Positions 6,886 to 16,463 are shown, numbered from the stretch's first letter. The stretch is 64,000 bases of DNA from an uncultured Porphyromonas sp. (GCF_902489635.1 NZ_CABUAN010000005.1:20282-84281); one strand, 5' to 3'. The notes: a model not told the origin generated them from the sequence alone. A program made the numbers and translations.

Positions 6886-8780
6886 TGAAAAAGCAATTAC
6901 TACACATTATCCTAGCTGGGCTACTCGCCCTCCTACCCTCGCTCGCCTTGGCTCAAAGCAACGAGCGCATGCTCATCTACTCCAAGAGCGGCGAGATACT
7001 GCCCTATCGTGTAGAGCATATCGATAGCATCAAGTTCCTCACGGACGACGTAAATCTCACGCTCAATCCGACAATCACACCACACCCAGATGGGACAACT
7101 GGCAAGATGAAGCTCAAGGTGGGCGACGTAGGTGGTGACGTCCGGAGCATCAAGGTAATCCTCCCGGAGAGCTTTATGATCGCCAAGATGAACGATATGC
7201 AGTGCCTCCGCCTCTTCACCCCAGAGATGGCTGCTAGTATGGGTGTCCAGATCTTTAACGTCGAGGGTGGCAAGGAGTACGACCTCGCTGGTATGCAGCA
7301 GGGCTATGACTACACGGCCCTCTTCCTCCCGTACGACGAGTTTGGTTGTCCAGGTAACGTCAAGCGCGTTGAGTTCAAAGTTCCCAAGGGCCCGCTCGCT
7401 GGCGACCCACAGATCAAGGTCGACTTCACAGACATCACGCCTAACGGCTACACAGCTACGCTAAAGCCCAATGCAGACGTCAAGGGTTACTTCTTCCTCA
7501 ATGACCTGACAGATGCTAGCGCGAGAGACCAGATGATGCAGATGTTTGGCATCCCCGACCTCAAGCACTACATCGTACTATATGGTACAGACTTTGATAC
7601 CCGCAAAGCTCACGAGGGTGAGTCTAAGAGCGTGATGAATGACTTTATGCCAGGCACGAGCTACTCAGTCTTTGTAGTCCTAGTCGATAAGGATGGCCAG
7701 TACTCCGACGTCCAAGAGTTTAAGGTTACGACAACTAAGAAGGGTACCTCAGAGACAGCTCATGTGAGCATCGAGGTTAAGGATATAACCAAGACGGAGG
7801 CGACTGTCGTAAACACACCTGACGAAAACACCTCCTCCTATCGTGAAACCATTGTCGAGAAGTCTCTGTACAACGAGGATGAGATGATGAAGTACTTAAC
7901 AGAGACTCCCGAGAGCAGAGAATTACCCTATCACAGTGATGTATACACTTGGACTTGGGGCGATCTCAAGCCAGGCACCGCCTACTATGCGCTAGCAATC
8001 GCTCAGAACGCTGACGGCAAGTGGGGTCCCCTCGCCAAGGTCGAGTTTACTACGCTCTCAACCAATCAGACCACCACGCTACCTCTGGCATACCTCACTG
8101 AGTACAACGTCAATCCCGAGGGCACGGACTTCGTCACAACACAAGATCTCGATGTGAGCGGTTACTTCTCCTATGAGGACGCTGTGGATAAGTTTACTAA
8201 CATAACCATCGCTGGAAAGAAATACCACCTCCCCAGCAAAGAGGAGTGGATGGCAATACTACCCGTTTCTGCAGAACCTGACCATGTAAGCTTTTCCGAG
8301 CAGCGGACTCATAGTGACATTCGCGAGGATGTAAGTATCGCAGGAGAAAGTATCTCTTCGACCAATGACTATCAGAGCAATGGCAATGGAAGTGTATATG
8401 CTCTTCGTTATAAGGGTACTAACTATGTATCCGCTTGGCGATATGAGTACACGACACTAAACGGAGGAAGAGTGATGAAGATCACTTGTCGCTCACTACA
8501 AACCAAGAGTACTTTGCCAACTTTAGAAGAGATCGCTGCTTCGGAGTTTTGGGACACTAACAACGGCGAAGACGTTGTTCGATACTTCCCCGCTGCAGGC
8601 TTTATTGATTCAGAGGACGAGCCCTTTGGAGAGTCTTCTGCTGGTTATTATTGGTCTTCCACCAAGCACAACATGTGGTACTCTTGGAATGCTCTCTTTG
8701 GTAAGGAGTATGCCTGTACATACCAAGGGGAATCATCTAATAGATTTTCCATACGCCTATTTGAAGATGCTAGCAAGTAA
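6885..8780 (+). CDS. Secreted protein with Fn3-like domains and a Fib_succ_major-like C-terminus
   Basis: 631 residues with a cleavable signal peptide (1-23, ending LALAQ). Residues 27-52 (MLIYSKSGEILPYRVEHIDS, then IKF) repeat the N-terminal module of the preceding gene. Two or three fibronectin-III-like beta domains follow (about 165-280 and 290-395; FMPGTSYSVFVVLVD and LKPGTAYYALAI mark the usual F-G strands). The C-terminal about 200 residues resemble the Fibrobacter major paralogous domain family (YHLPSKEEWMAILP, then YYWSST and a final RLFED). No T9SS tail is visible, so its route out is unknown. Start and upstream stop share one base, so translation is coupled. Functions such as adhesion or glycan binding are inference only. 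Confidence 0.7.
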   Translation: MKKQLLHIILAGLLALLPSLALAQSNERMLIYSKSGEILPYRVEHIDSIKFLTDDVNLTLNPTITPHPDGTTGKMKLKVGDVGGDVRSIKVILPESFMIAKMNDMQCLRLFTPEMAASMGVQIFNVEGGKEYDLAGMQQGYDYTALFLPYDEFGCPGNVKRVEFKVPKGPLAGDPQIKVDFTDITPNGYTATLKPNADVKGYFFLNDLTDASARDQMMQMFGIPDLKHYIVLYGTDFDTRKAHEGESKSVMNDFMPGTSYSVFVVLVDKDGQYSDVQEFKVTTTKKGTSETAHVSIEVKDITKTEATVVNTPDENTSSYRETIVEKSLYNEDEMMKYLTETPESRELPYHSDVYTWTWGDLKPGTAYYALAIAQNADGKWGPLAKVEFTTLSTNQTTTLPLAYLTEYNVNPEGTDFVTTQDLDVSGYFSYEDAVDKFTNITIAGKKYHLPSKEEWMAILPVSAEPDHVSFSEQRTHSDIREDVSIAGESISSTNDYQSNGNGSVYALRYKGTNYVSAWRYEYTTLNGGRVMKITCRSLQTKSTLPTLEEIAASEFWDTNNGEDVVRYFPAAGFIDSEDEPFGESSAGYYWSSTKHNMWYSWNALFGKEYACTYQGESSNRFSIRLFEDASK

Positions 8781-8833
8781 ATCCTCTCTCATTGCTGCCT
8801 GATCAACGTCTCAGCGACAGCAAAACGTAAAGC

Positions 8834-8880
8834 GAAGGCTCAACCGCTTCCATTCAGCAGTTGAGCCTTCTCTCTTCTTG
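8834..8880 (+). terminator. Rho-independent-type terminator of the secreted-protein pair
   Basis: A perfect 11-bp stem, GAAGGCTCAAC (8834-8844) with GTTGAGCCTTC (8860-8870), is followed by the pyrimidine-rich TCTCTTCTTG, 54 bases after the stop codon. Confidence 0.75.
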
Positions 8881-8918
8881 TCTCTATCCTATGATTGTTC
8901 TGCAGCAATTCTAGACAA

Positions 8919-8959
8919 AGAGGCTCCAGCCACCACCTATCATGATGACTGGAGCCTCT
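8919..8959 (-). terminator. Terminator of the 1366-residue LRR gene
   Basis: AGAGGCTCCAG (8919-8929) pairs perfectly with CTGGAGCCTCT (8949-8959), with a 19-base loop. Read on the minus strand the stem is followed by TTGTCT, a poor T-run, about 60 bases after the stop codon at 9018. It faces the plus-strand terminator at 8834. Confidence 0.6.
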
Positions 8960-9017
8960 ATAGTATTGGCAGAGAGGTCTTCTCTAGTAGACTCTCTCGC
9001 CTTAGCTGTACTCTTTA

Positions 9018-12000
9018 CTAGCGAACGACCTTGAAGGAGGTGATTCCTTCGCTACCACTCACGGCGATGATATAGCTGCCACGTGGTAGCGGTCGCATAT
9101 CTATCTCATGCTTCGTAGTAGACAGGAGCACCTCTCCAGAGAGACTATATAGCGTCACTGCCAGGAAGTCCCCGTGGATCGTACAGAACCCATCCTCTTG
9201 CGTTAGGGTGATAGCACTATTCGTGGGGATGGTAACAGCATTGCCCTTGACCTGCTCCAGCTTGATATCCGTGATTTGGAGACAAGCGTAGCGGTTCTGA
9301 TTGATCGGTGATATGAGGTGCATTCCGATAGAGGAGACACCCTCGGGGATGTCTACTATAGCCTCGTAGCTTTGTAGCTCTATCACACCATCGTCATTGG
9401 CAGTGCCCGCAGGGATGACTATATTAGTCATCTTCGTTTGGTCTGTCGCGTTGTTGTTTCTACCCGTGGTGATCTCGATCGTCTCCTCAGAGATAGCACG
9501 AGCACGGAAGGTAATCTTGCAGCGCTTGTCCTTGTCAAAAGTGATAGGCGGAGAAATCAGCCACTCATCGGTAGCCACTACATAGGTAGGCGTAAGCGTA
9601 GGATTGATAACGTACTCTATGGCGTCGGCCACGTCGTTGAATATCTGTCCCGTAAAGTCACTATTAACAAACCAGCTCCAGCCGTCATGGTTACCATCGA
9701 TGAGCCTCCAGCGCTTAGCATACTCCTCTCCCTCGAAAGTCTCCTCGACAGGAGGTGTGAGAGCAGGACCAGCTACGACCCAGTCGCTGTGTGTCGTACT
9801 TTCGCCAGCCTCGTTGATAGCCTTGATAGTATAGTAGTATCCCGAGAGCTCAGAGATGCTCTTGTCGCTGTAGCGGAGCTCCTTAACAGCCTTGGCAATG
9901 GGCTCTGTACTATCGGAGCGATAGAGATCGTAAGAGAGCTTGTCCTTATTGATAGTAGCTCCATGGGCTCCTACCTTGGGAGCTTGCCATGTGAGCAGCA
10001 CCTCTTTCGATCCGTCGGCCGTCATCAGCTCTATATCTGTCACCTGAGCGGGTGCGTCTAAGCCTACCCATAGAGATATGGAGGTACGCTCGCCTTCGCC
10101 AGCTTCATTGAGAGCAGAGACCGTGTAGAGATACTCGCCAGCCTGTGGCACCTCTTTATCCTCATACGTGAGGAGCTGATCAGGAGTGGCATCGGCAAAG
10201 GAGTGGATCTCTACGCCATTGCGGTAGAGCTTGACAGAAGAGAGTGCTGAGAGGGGCTTACCTGAGAAGGTCTTAGCGGGATTCTTCCACTGAACAGTGG
10301 CTACCAGCGCACTATTGACATCAGCCTCTGCGACTAAGTCAGACACAGCTGCAGGAGCCTCATTGCCACCCTGAGCGAATGGTATAAAAAGTGCTTGTAG
10401 CAGCGCTTTTTCGCCCACCTTGCCAAATGGCTTGACCATAGGAGTAGCAGGCGTAGAGAGGTCAAAGCGTATCAGCTGAGCATTCTTGTCACTCATCGTA
10501 GAGGTCGTGGCGACCCAGTAGAGGAGATCGCCGTCTGTACGGTCGAACTCAAGCGACTGATTGCTCAGTACACCTCCTAGCTGAGGATCGATCACCTCTT
10601 CGAGCTTACCACTAGCGGGGTCTATCTTATTGAGTACCCCAGCGGAGGTAAGTGTGTAGAACTCCCCACGACTATTTACCGCTAGAGGACCACAGCTAGA
10701 CTCCAACTGGCAAATCTCCTTAAAGGCTCCAGTCGCTAGATCTACCTCAACCAGTCTGGCACTCCCCGCAGAGAATGTCGTGGCATACATCTTGTGCGTC
10801 GTATAGTCGTAAGTCATATCGAGCACCCGTGCACCAAAATCCTCGGGATCTGCCCATCGGCCGATGTTTTTGCGCTCCTTAGTGCGTACATTGTAGGAGA
10901 TAAACCACTCAGGACGTGGTCCTCTCTGACTGGTGTAGACGTAAGTGCAGGCGTAGATGATACCATCACAAGCTGCTCCAGCGTAGACGCCCTCATCGTT
11001 GCCGAAGGTGAGATCACTCTGAGTCTGCTCAGGCTCATCTAGGTAGAAGTGACCGAAGCCGTACTGCCCAGCACCAAACTGCTGATTGCTCTGGAAGAAT
11101 CCGTACGCTATGCGATGAGGAGCTTCAGATGTAGGCCTCTTCTCACCACTATAGGGCTGAGGCTTCTCCTCACCATACTTCTCTATATTCATAGAGTAGA
11201 CGGGCCACCCCTTGGCAGTAGCTATAGCTACCTCATCTTCGTAGGCAAAGTTGCCCTCTAGATCCGTTATCTCTAGCAGATAGATGCCCTGTGGGTTAAG
11301 ACCCATGTAGTCATCCCAATCATCTGCGGCAAAGGCGCGATACTTTGGTAGCGCGCTCAAGAGCTGTACCATCGCATCCCCCTTGATCTTATTGCGCTGT
11401 ATCTCTAGATGCCCTAACCTGTTGTTAGTAGCTAGCTTGATCCCCTCAATATTGTTATTAAAGCAACTAAGCTCTTGCAGCAGCGGACAGTGCGACAGGT
11501 CTAGCGTACCAGTCAAGAGATTCTCTCGACAAACGAGAGAACCCAAGTTGGCATTGTGACTCAGGTCTATAGAGACAAGCTTATTGCCCCAGCAACTAAA
11601 GTCTGCTAACTGAGGAAGACCACTGAGGTCTATCGACGTCAGATGGTTAGAGCCGACGTAGAGACGCACCAAGTTGGGCAGTTCCCCTAGAGTGATTGAG
11701 GTGATCTCATTGTCATCTACGAGGAGCTGCTCTAGACTCAGAGCCTTGCTTGCATCGACAGAGAGGAGTTTGTTGCTAGAGCAGTCTAGCTTCTTGACCT
11801 TGCCTGTGATAGTAATCGTCGACTCCTCTAGCTTATAGTAACCAGGTGAGTCGTAAGAGGCTCCCGTGACCGTGACGTCTCCGTCGGCAGTCATATTCAG
11901 ACCGATATATTCGTCCTTTTGCTTTGCAGAGACGAGAACGATCTGCTCCACTTGCAGCGGATCACCCTCCTCGCTGATAGAGAGGAATGCGTCATCCCAC

Positions 12001-13118
12001 ACTTTTACGGCTTGGTAGAGAGCCTTGCTCCCGATGGGGACGAAGAGATTCATCTTATAGTTGGGAAACATCACACCAAAAGCTCCCGTCTCAGCTACGG
12101 GTGGCTCCACTGCTCGAATGTGAAACTCTTTGAGCTCCTTACAGTTGTCAAAAGCCCCCACGTCGATTGTCTTAATGGTCGAGGGGAGGTAGACCTTCGT
12201 AAGCTTTACCGCAGAGGCACAGAAGCTATTAGGTATACCGACGACTCCCTCCGAGATTATTAGCGTCTCTAAGCTTTGTGTACTCTCGAAGGCTGACGGC
12301 TTGATGGTGGTAACCGTCTTAGGCGTCTGATAGCTAGCACGCTCTGCAGCGGCTGGATAGACGAAGAGAGTCTCTTTTGCCTTGTCAAAGAGAACCCCCT
12401 CATCGGTAGTAAAAGAGGCATTGAGCGATGATACAGAGATGCTCTTAAGGCCTGGACACCCACCAAAAGCTGCGTCGCCGATGCTCTCGAGGGCCCGCCC
12501 TAAGCGCACATCTTGTAGCTTACTGCCCCAGAAGCAGGTCTTGCCGATACTCTTTAGGGTAGAACTCTCTGGGAGCGATATCAAACCCGTTTTGTAGAAT
12601 GCCATCTCGCCTATAGACTCAAGGCTATTCGGCAGGTTGATCCGCTCCAAGAGGTAGCAGCTCATAAAGACTTTAGCATTTATCTTCTGAAGTCCTTCTG
12701 GCAGGGTCACCTCCTTAAGAGCACTACACTTAAAGAAGCAGGAGGCTCCAATCGTTGTGATATTACGAGGTAGTGAGAAGGTCTCAAAGTGCTTGTTGCC
12801 ATAGAACTTATAGCTGGGCAGTGTACCCTCTGGAGCTCCCTGCGAGTTAACAAAGTCTGCCTGCGAGAGGTCTACATGCTTGAGCGATGATAGGCCATCG
12901 AGTGTGCCGAGGTCGGCATCGTTGAGGACGCCCCGGACGATAAGTGTCTCTAAGCTCGTACTGCCCGCCAGCTGATTGGCAAGCGTGCCAGCCTCTGTGA
13001 TCGTCACCTCTAGACGCGTGTCTTGAGCCACAGACCTCTGTGAAGAGAAGAGGAAAAGGCTCCACGCCATGATCAGAGCTACGATCCAAGCTCTGGATAG
13101 GAGTATTTGTTTACTCAT
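9018..13118 (-). CDS. Large T9SS-exported leucine-rich-repeat surface protein
   Basis: 1366 residues with a signal peptide (1-32, ending VAQ). Domains in order: BspA/Treponema-type LRRs of the LRR_5 kind at about 55-375 (repeated LKEVTLPEGLQKI-like units); a second LRR block at about 395-590 with canonical LxxLxVxxNxL units; a possible beta-propeller-like region at about 660-920; two fibronectin-III-like domains at about 930-1120; a cleaved-adhesin/choice-of-anchor-J-like domain at about 1130-1285 (EETFEGEE...WRLIDGNHDGWSW); and a type A T9SS sorting domain ending SFKVVR. It is expected to be surface-attached or released. Adhesion is the likely role for the family but is not shown here. The gene is monocistronic, with its own -7 box and terminator. 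Its middle LRR block is related to the 316-residue protein at 33281. Confidence 0.85.
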   Translation of the reverse strand: MSKQILLSRAWIVALIMAWSLFLFSSQRSVAQDTRLEVTITEAGTLANQLAGSTSLETLIVRGVLNDADLGTLDGLSSLKHVDLSQADFVNSQGAPEGTLPSYKFYGNKHFETFSLPRNITTIGASCFFKCSALKEVTLPEGLQKINAKVFMSCYLLERINLPNSLESIGEMAFYKTGLISLPESSTLKSIGKTCFWGSKLQDVRLGRALESIGDAAFGGCPGLKSISVSSLNASFTTDEGVLFDKAKETLFVYPAAAERASYQTPKTVTTIKPSAFESTQSLETLIISEGVVGIPNSFCASAVKLTKVYLPSTIKTIDVGAFDNCKELKEFHIRAVEPPVAETGAFGVMFPNYKMNLFVPIGSKALYQAVKVWDDAFLSISEEGDPLQVEQIVLVSAKQKDEYIGLNMTADGDVTVTGASYDSPGYYKLEESTITITGKVKKLDCSSNKLLSVDASKALSLEQLLVDDNEITSITLGELPNLVRLYVGSNHLTSIDLSGLPQLADFSCWGNKLVSIDLSHNANLGSLVCRENLLTGTLDLSHCPLLQELSCFNNNIEGIKLATNNRLGHLEIQRNKIKGDAMVQLLSALPKYRAFAADDWDDYMGLNPQGIYLLEITDLEGNFAYEDEVAIATAKGWPVYSMNIEKYGEEKPQPYSGEKRPTSEAPHRIAYGFFQSNQQFGAGQYGFGHFYLDEPEQTQSDLTFGNDEGVYAGAACDGIIYACTYVYTSQRGPRPEWFISYNVRTKERKNIGRWADPEDFGARVLDMTYDYTTHKMYATTFSAGSARLVEVDLATGAFKEICQLESSCGPLAVNSRGEFYTLTSAGVLNKIDPASGKLEEVIDPQLGGVLSNQSLEFDRTDGDLLYWVATTSTMSDKNAQLIRFDLSTPATPMVKPFGKVGEKALLQALFIPFAQGGNEAPAAVSDLVAEADVNSALVATVQWKNPAKTFSGKPLSALSSVKLYRNGVEIHSFADATPDQLLTYEDKEVPQAGEYLYTVSALNEAGEGERTSISLWVGLDAPAQVTDIELMTADGSKEVLLTWQAPKVGAHGATINKDKLSYDLYRSDSTEPIAKAVKELRYSDKSISELSGYYYTIKAINEAGESTTHSDWVVAGPALTPPVEETFEGEEYAKRWRLIDGNHDGWSWFVNSDFTGQIFNDVADAIEYVINPTLTPTYVVATDEWLISPPITFDKDKRCKITFRARAISEETIEITTGRNNNATDQTKMTNIVIPAGTANDDGVIELQSYEAIVDIPEGVSSIGMHLISPINQNRYACLQITDIKLEQVKGNAVTIPTNSAITLTQEDGFCTIHGDFLAVTLYSLSGEVLLSTTKHEIDMRPLPRGSYIIAVSGSEGITSFKVVR

Positions 13119-13188
13119 AATTATAGTGGTTTAGTTAGTTGGTGACATGACTACAGGTATAGCAACGCAAGCTATGCCTCCTATGAGC

Positions 13189-13196
13189 CAAAGATA
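13189..13196 (-). promoter_or_regulatory. Candidate -7 box for the 1366-residue LRR gene
   Basis: TATCTTTG on the minus strand matches TAnnTTTG and lies 70 bases upstream of the ATG at 13118. No TTG is found at the expected distance upstream. Confidence 0.5.
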
Positions 13197-13378
13197 CACT
13201 TTATTTTTTATGGTAGAGGCACCTTACTCCGCAATTCTCACGAGCAATCGCTGTGAGGACGTAAGGCTATCCGTCTCATCGAACTACTTAGTTTACTGAA
13301 TCTATGAAGGATAAGTAGGATACACGTGACGACCTGCAGAAGACTTTACGTGCAGCACGTCCGAGGAGAAAACGACAA

Positions 13379-13412
13379 GAGGGAGCGCCGAACCAATGCT
13401 CGACACTCCCTC
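13379..13412 (-). terminator. Probable terminator of the ribosomal cluster
   Basis: GAGGGAG (13379-13385) pairs with CTCCCTC (13406-13412), with further partial pairing inside. On the minus strand it is followed by TTGTCGTTTTCTCC. It lies about 125 bases beyond the rplQ stop and is the first T-flanked hairpin after it. Confidence 0.6.
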
Positions 13413-13536
13413 TCCTATTGTTACTCTGAGCTAAGACGAGTGGAAGAGGCTCTATCAGTCCTCACGCGCTATAGTACCCGATCACATCAAGTGATGGACT
13501 ACCATAACTCTCTGTCTCGTCGACGCTCTTGCGAGG

Positions 13537-14031
13537 CTACTCCTCCTCGGCTGCCTTCTCAGTAGCTGGAGCCTGCTGGTCAGCTGCCTTAGCGGCACCG
13601 CTACCACGACGTGAACGACGCGTACGCTTCTTGCCCTCACTCTTAGGAGCAGAGGCGCTCTTGGCGATGTTGTCGTTGAAGTCTACAAGCTCGATAAAGC
13701 ACATAGAGGCGTTGTCGCCAAGACGTAGTCCTGTGCGTAGGATGCGTGTATAACCTCCAGGGCGATCGCCGACCTTGTCGACGACGGTGCCATAGAGCTC
13801 CTTGACGGCCTCCTTGTCACGCAGGTAGCTGAAGGCTAGACGACGAGATGCGGTGGTGTCGTTTTTTGCCGCAGTGATGATAGGCTCGACAAACTTGCGC
13901 AGTTCCTTAGCCTTGGCCACTGTCGTATTGATCCGCTTGTGCATGATGAGCGAGCTAGCCATATTGGCAAGCATAGCCTCACGATGTGCCTTGGAGCGGC
14001 CTAGATGGTTGAATTTCTTATTGTGTCTCAT
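13537..14031 (-). CDS. rplQ: 50S ribosomal protein L17
   Basis: Large-subunit protein L17, lying near the peptide exit. The 164-residue product starts MRHNKKFNHLGRSKAHR, the L17 signature, and keeps the RR-(x)-AFSYLRD and GGYTRI blocks. Residues from about 125 onward form a Lys/Arg-rich then Ala/Glu-rich tail that the roughly 120-residue core family lacks. It is the last gene of the cluster, 8 bases after rpoA, the usual end of the alpha operon. Confidence 0.97.
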   Translation of the reverse strand: MRHNKKFNHLGRSKAHREAMLANMASSLIMHKRINTTVAKAKELRKFVEPIITAAKNDTTASRRLAFSYLRDKEAVKELYGTVVDKVGDRPGGYTRILRTGLRLGDNASMCFIELVDFNDNIAKSASAPKSEGKKRTRRSRRGSGAAKAADQQAPATEKAAEEE

Positions 14032-14039
14032 AAGAGGGA

Positions 14040-15032
14040 TTAATCATTATCTAATCTATAGGGTGTGAGATCCATATCAAAGTCCAGATCCTGATCTGCT
14101 AAGAATTGCTCGATCTCGATGAGCGACTTCTTGCCGAAGTTCTTGATCTTCAAGAGCTCCTCGCGATCCCTACTCAGCAGGTCGGCAATCGTGGAGATGC
14201 CCGCAGCCTTGAGACAGTTGAGCGCACGAACAGAGAGATCTGTGGTCGCTAGGTCTGTCATCAATTGCGAACGAACCTTCATCAGCTGATTGTCTAAGAG
14301 CTGATCAGGCTCCTCCTCGGGGAGCTCGACCTCAAACTCCTTGTCCGTAAAGAGTGCGAAGTGCGAGATCAAGATCGTCGCAGCCTCACGCAGTGCTTCA
14401 CGTGGGTGGATCGTGCCATCGGTCTCAATCTCCAGGACAAGCTTCTCGTAGTCTGTACGCTGATCTACACGATACGCCTCGGTGGTCTGATTGACCTTGC
14501 GGATCGGGGTGTAGATACCATCGATGGGGAGCGTATTGACGGGATCGTCCTCGCGGCGGTTCTCCTCGGAGACGACATAGCCACGCCCCTTGTTGATGCG
14601 TATCTCTATGGTGAAGTCAGCGTCCTCAGCTAGATTGCAGATGACCAAGTCAGGGTTTTGTACCTTGTAGCTCGTCAAGACCTGATTGAGGTCACCAGCC
14701 TGAAAGGTGCTACGACCTGTGACATGGAGCGTGATGGTCTCTTCCTGAGGATCCTCGACAGCTGCCTTGAATCTGATCTGCTTGAGGTTGAGTATGATAT
14801 GGGTTACATCTTCCAATACCCCTGGAATAGTAGCAAATTCATGCTCTACACCTTCGATACGGATAGAAGCTATTGCATACCCCTCTAGCGATGAGAGGAG
14901 GATGCGCCGCAAGGCGTTGCCAATAGTCATAGCATAGCCTGGCTCTAGAGGCTTAAATTCAAACTTGGCGTAGTGATCCGAAGCGTCCAGCATGAGGACG
15001 CTGTCAGGTTGTTGAAATGCTAATATTGCCAT
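14040..15032 (-). CDS. rpoA: DNA-directed RNA polymerase subunit alpha
   Basis: 330 residues. Residues 1-235 form the N-terminal domain that dimerises and holds beta and beta-prime; PLEPGYAMTIGNALRRILL is its signature at about 29-48. The C-terminal domain, which binds UP elements and activators, spans about 255-320 (LSVRALNCLKAAGI, then KNFGKKSLIEIEQFL). The gene sits between rpsD (11 bases) and rplQ (8 bases), the standard alpha-operon order. Confidence 0.98.
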   Translation of the reverse strand: MAILAFQQPDSVLMLDASDHYAKFEFKPLEPGYAMTIGNALRRILLSSLEGYAIASIRIEGVEHEFATIPGVLEDVTHIILNLKQIRFKAAVEDPQEETITLHVTGRSTFQAGDLNQVLTSYKVQNPDLVICNLAEDADFTIEIRINKGRGYVVSEENRREDDPVNTLPIDGIYTPIRKVNQTTEAYRVDQRTDYEKLVLEIETDGTIHPREALREAATILISHFALFTDKEFEVELPEEEPDQLLDNQLMKVRSQLMTDLATTDLSVRALNCLKAAGISTIADLLSRDREELLKIKNFGKKSLIEIEQFLADQDLDFDMDLTPYRLDND

Positions 15033-15043
15033 AGAGTAGAGGG

Positions 15044-15649
15044 TTACTTAGAATACAATTCGACGATGAGCTGCTCCTTGATGGGCTCGGGGATCTCCTC
15101 ACGTGTAGGTACGTTGAGGAACTTACCACTGTAGGTACGTGCATCCCACTCTAGCCATGGATACTTGCTATGATTGTATCCAGCAAGAGAGTCTGCGATG
15201 ACCTCCATAGACTTGTCACGCTCACGTACACCGATGATCTGTCCGGGCTTGAGCGTATAGGAGGGGATGTTGACCACCTCACCATCGACGACGATGTGAC
15301 GGTGAGAAACGAGCTGACGTGCAGCAGCACGCGTGGGAGCAATGCCTAGACGGAAGACAACGTTGTCTAGACGAGACTCGAGGAGTTGTAGCAGTACTTC
15401 ACCTGTGATGCCTGAGGTGCGCTGTGCCTTCTCAAAGAGATTGCGGAACTGACGCTCTAGGACCCCGTAGGTGTACTTAGCCATCTGCTTCTCGCGGAGC
15501 TGGAGTGCATACTCGCTCTGCTTGCGACGACGGTTGTTGCCGTGCTGACCTGGAGGGTAGTTTTTCTTGCTCAGGACTTTGTCTGCACCAAAGATGGGCT
15601 CACCAAACTTTCGTGCGATCTTGGACTTAGGACCAATATATCTTGCCAT
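15044..15649 (-). CDS. rpsD: 30S ribosomal protein S4
   Basis: A 201-residue primary 16S rRNA-binding protein with the S4 RNA-binding domain at about 93-155 (LESRLDNVVFRLGI, SHRHIVVDGEVVNIPSY). The N-terminus (MARYIGPKSKIARKFGEPIF) has no CxxC zinc site, so this is the zinc-free form. In E. coli S4 is the autogenous repressor of the alpha operon. Here a 415-base gap with several short perfect stems lies directly upstream, the second largest gap in the ribosomal cluster, and may hold a cis-acting S4 target. Confidence 0.98.
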   Translation of the reverse strand: MARYIGPKSKIARKFGEPIFGADKVLSKKNYPPGQHGNNRRRKQSEYALQLREKQMAKYTYGVLERQFRNLFEKAQRTSGITGEVLLQLLESRLDNVVFRLGIAPTRAAARQLVSHRHIVVDGEVVNIPSYTLKPGQIIGVRERDKSMEVIADSLAGYNHSKYPWLEWDARTYSGKFLNVPTREEIPEPIKEQLIVELYSK

Positions 15650-16064
15650 TGTTCTATTTCATTTTAATGCTACTCCATACATCTGCTCTACAGGATGCTC
15701 GAGTGAGGCAGAGCCTCTCTCAGCTGTGTCAGGGTCGAGGCGGGGATCATATCTCAAGTAGTAAGTCTAGAAGTGACGGCGCATATAGAGCAGCCGCGAT
15801 GCGATTAGAATAAGAGGGAAAGTAAATGAGCAACCGCATCAATCTCACACTACGTCTGTCGACTTACAGAGTCACTATCTTGAGTCTATATCTGAGCTAA
15901 GACCTATCTGTGGAGCTTGCTATGTGCGACCGGCACCAAGGACTGACTAGGCAGTCTATTCTGTAGATTAAGTAGGGATAAAGTCCTGTTGCGGACTCTC
16001 CTAGCTATCACTACAAGGTCGGTGTGACCGCTCTATAGGTAGCTGTGATTCTATCTTGTAGCAA
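15650..16064 (-). promoter_or_regulatory. Candidate structured leader upstream of rpsD (S4)
   Basis: 415 gene-free bases between rpsK and rpsD. On the minus strand, in transcription order, the stems are: CTACAAG (16055-16061 with 16011-16017), starting four bases after the rpsK stop and enclosing a GGTC/GACC stem (16017-16029; the two share one base); AGTCC/GGACT (15982-15997); GACTG/CAGTC (15941-15956); and GAGGC/GCCTC (15705-15717). No TAnnTTTG promoter box was found. Role as an S4 autoregulatory leader is inferred from position and from S4's known role in E. coli; the fold itself is not computed. Confidence 0.4.
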
Positions 16065-16451
16065 CTAAACCTTACGTCTCTTAGGAGGACGACAGCCGTT
16101 GTGTGGTAGTGGTGTGACGTCGATGATCTCTGTCACCTCGATACCAGCACCGTGGATGGTGCGGATAGCTGACTCACGACCATTGCCTGGTCCCTTGACA
16201 TAAGCCTTGACCTTGCGTAGCCCTAGATCGAATGCTGTCTTAGCGCAGTCTTGAGCTGCGAGCTGAGCGGCATAGGGAGTGTTCTTCTTAGAGCTGCGGA
16301 ATCCCATCTTACCAGCTGATGACCAGCTGATGACCTGTCCCTCACTATTGGTGAGGGTGATGATGATGTTATTGAAAGAAGAGTGTATGTGCGCCTGCCC
16401 CTGGGCATCGACCTTGACTGCTCTCTTTTTTGTTACGGTTTTCTTTGCCAT
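16065..16451 (-). CDS. rpsK: 30S ribosomal protein S11
   Basis: 128 residues; part of the 30S platform. The conserved blocks HIHSSFNNIIITLT, GPGNGRESAIRTI and the basic C-terminus GCRPPKRRKV are present. It lies 12 bases after rpsM. Unlike the usual tight arrangement, 415 bases separate it from rpsD. Confidence 0.98.
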   Translation of the reverse strand: MAKKTVTKKRAVKVDAQGQAHIHSSFNNIIITLTNSEGQVISWSSAGKMGFRSSKKNTPYAAQLAAQDCAKTAFDLGLRKVKAYVKGPGNGRESAIRTIHGAGIEVTEIIDVTPLPHNGCRPPKRRKV

Positions 16452-16463
16452 AAGGTGGTTTTA

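Larger units (their letters stand above)
13119..13536. other. Intergenic region between rplQ and the LRR gene
   Basis: 418 bases without a credible gene. They hold the 5' leader and -7 box of the LRR gene (13189-13196), the rplQ-side terminator (13379-13412), a short hairpin around ATCACATCAAGTGAT near 13482, and a GTGCAGCACGT-containing inverted stretch near 13330-13360. Confidence 0.7.

Noticed and set aside
13119..13536. tRNA or small RNA gene between rplQ and the LRR gene
   Set aside because: I looked for cloverleaf features (GTTCGA arm, CCA end) and saw none; only terminator and promoter signals are supported.
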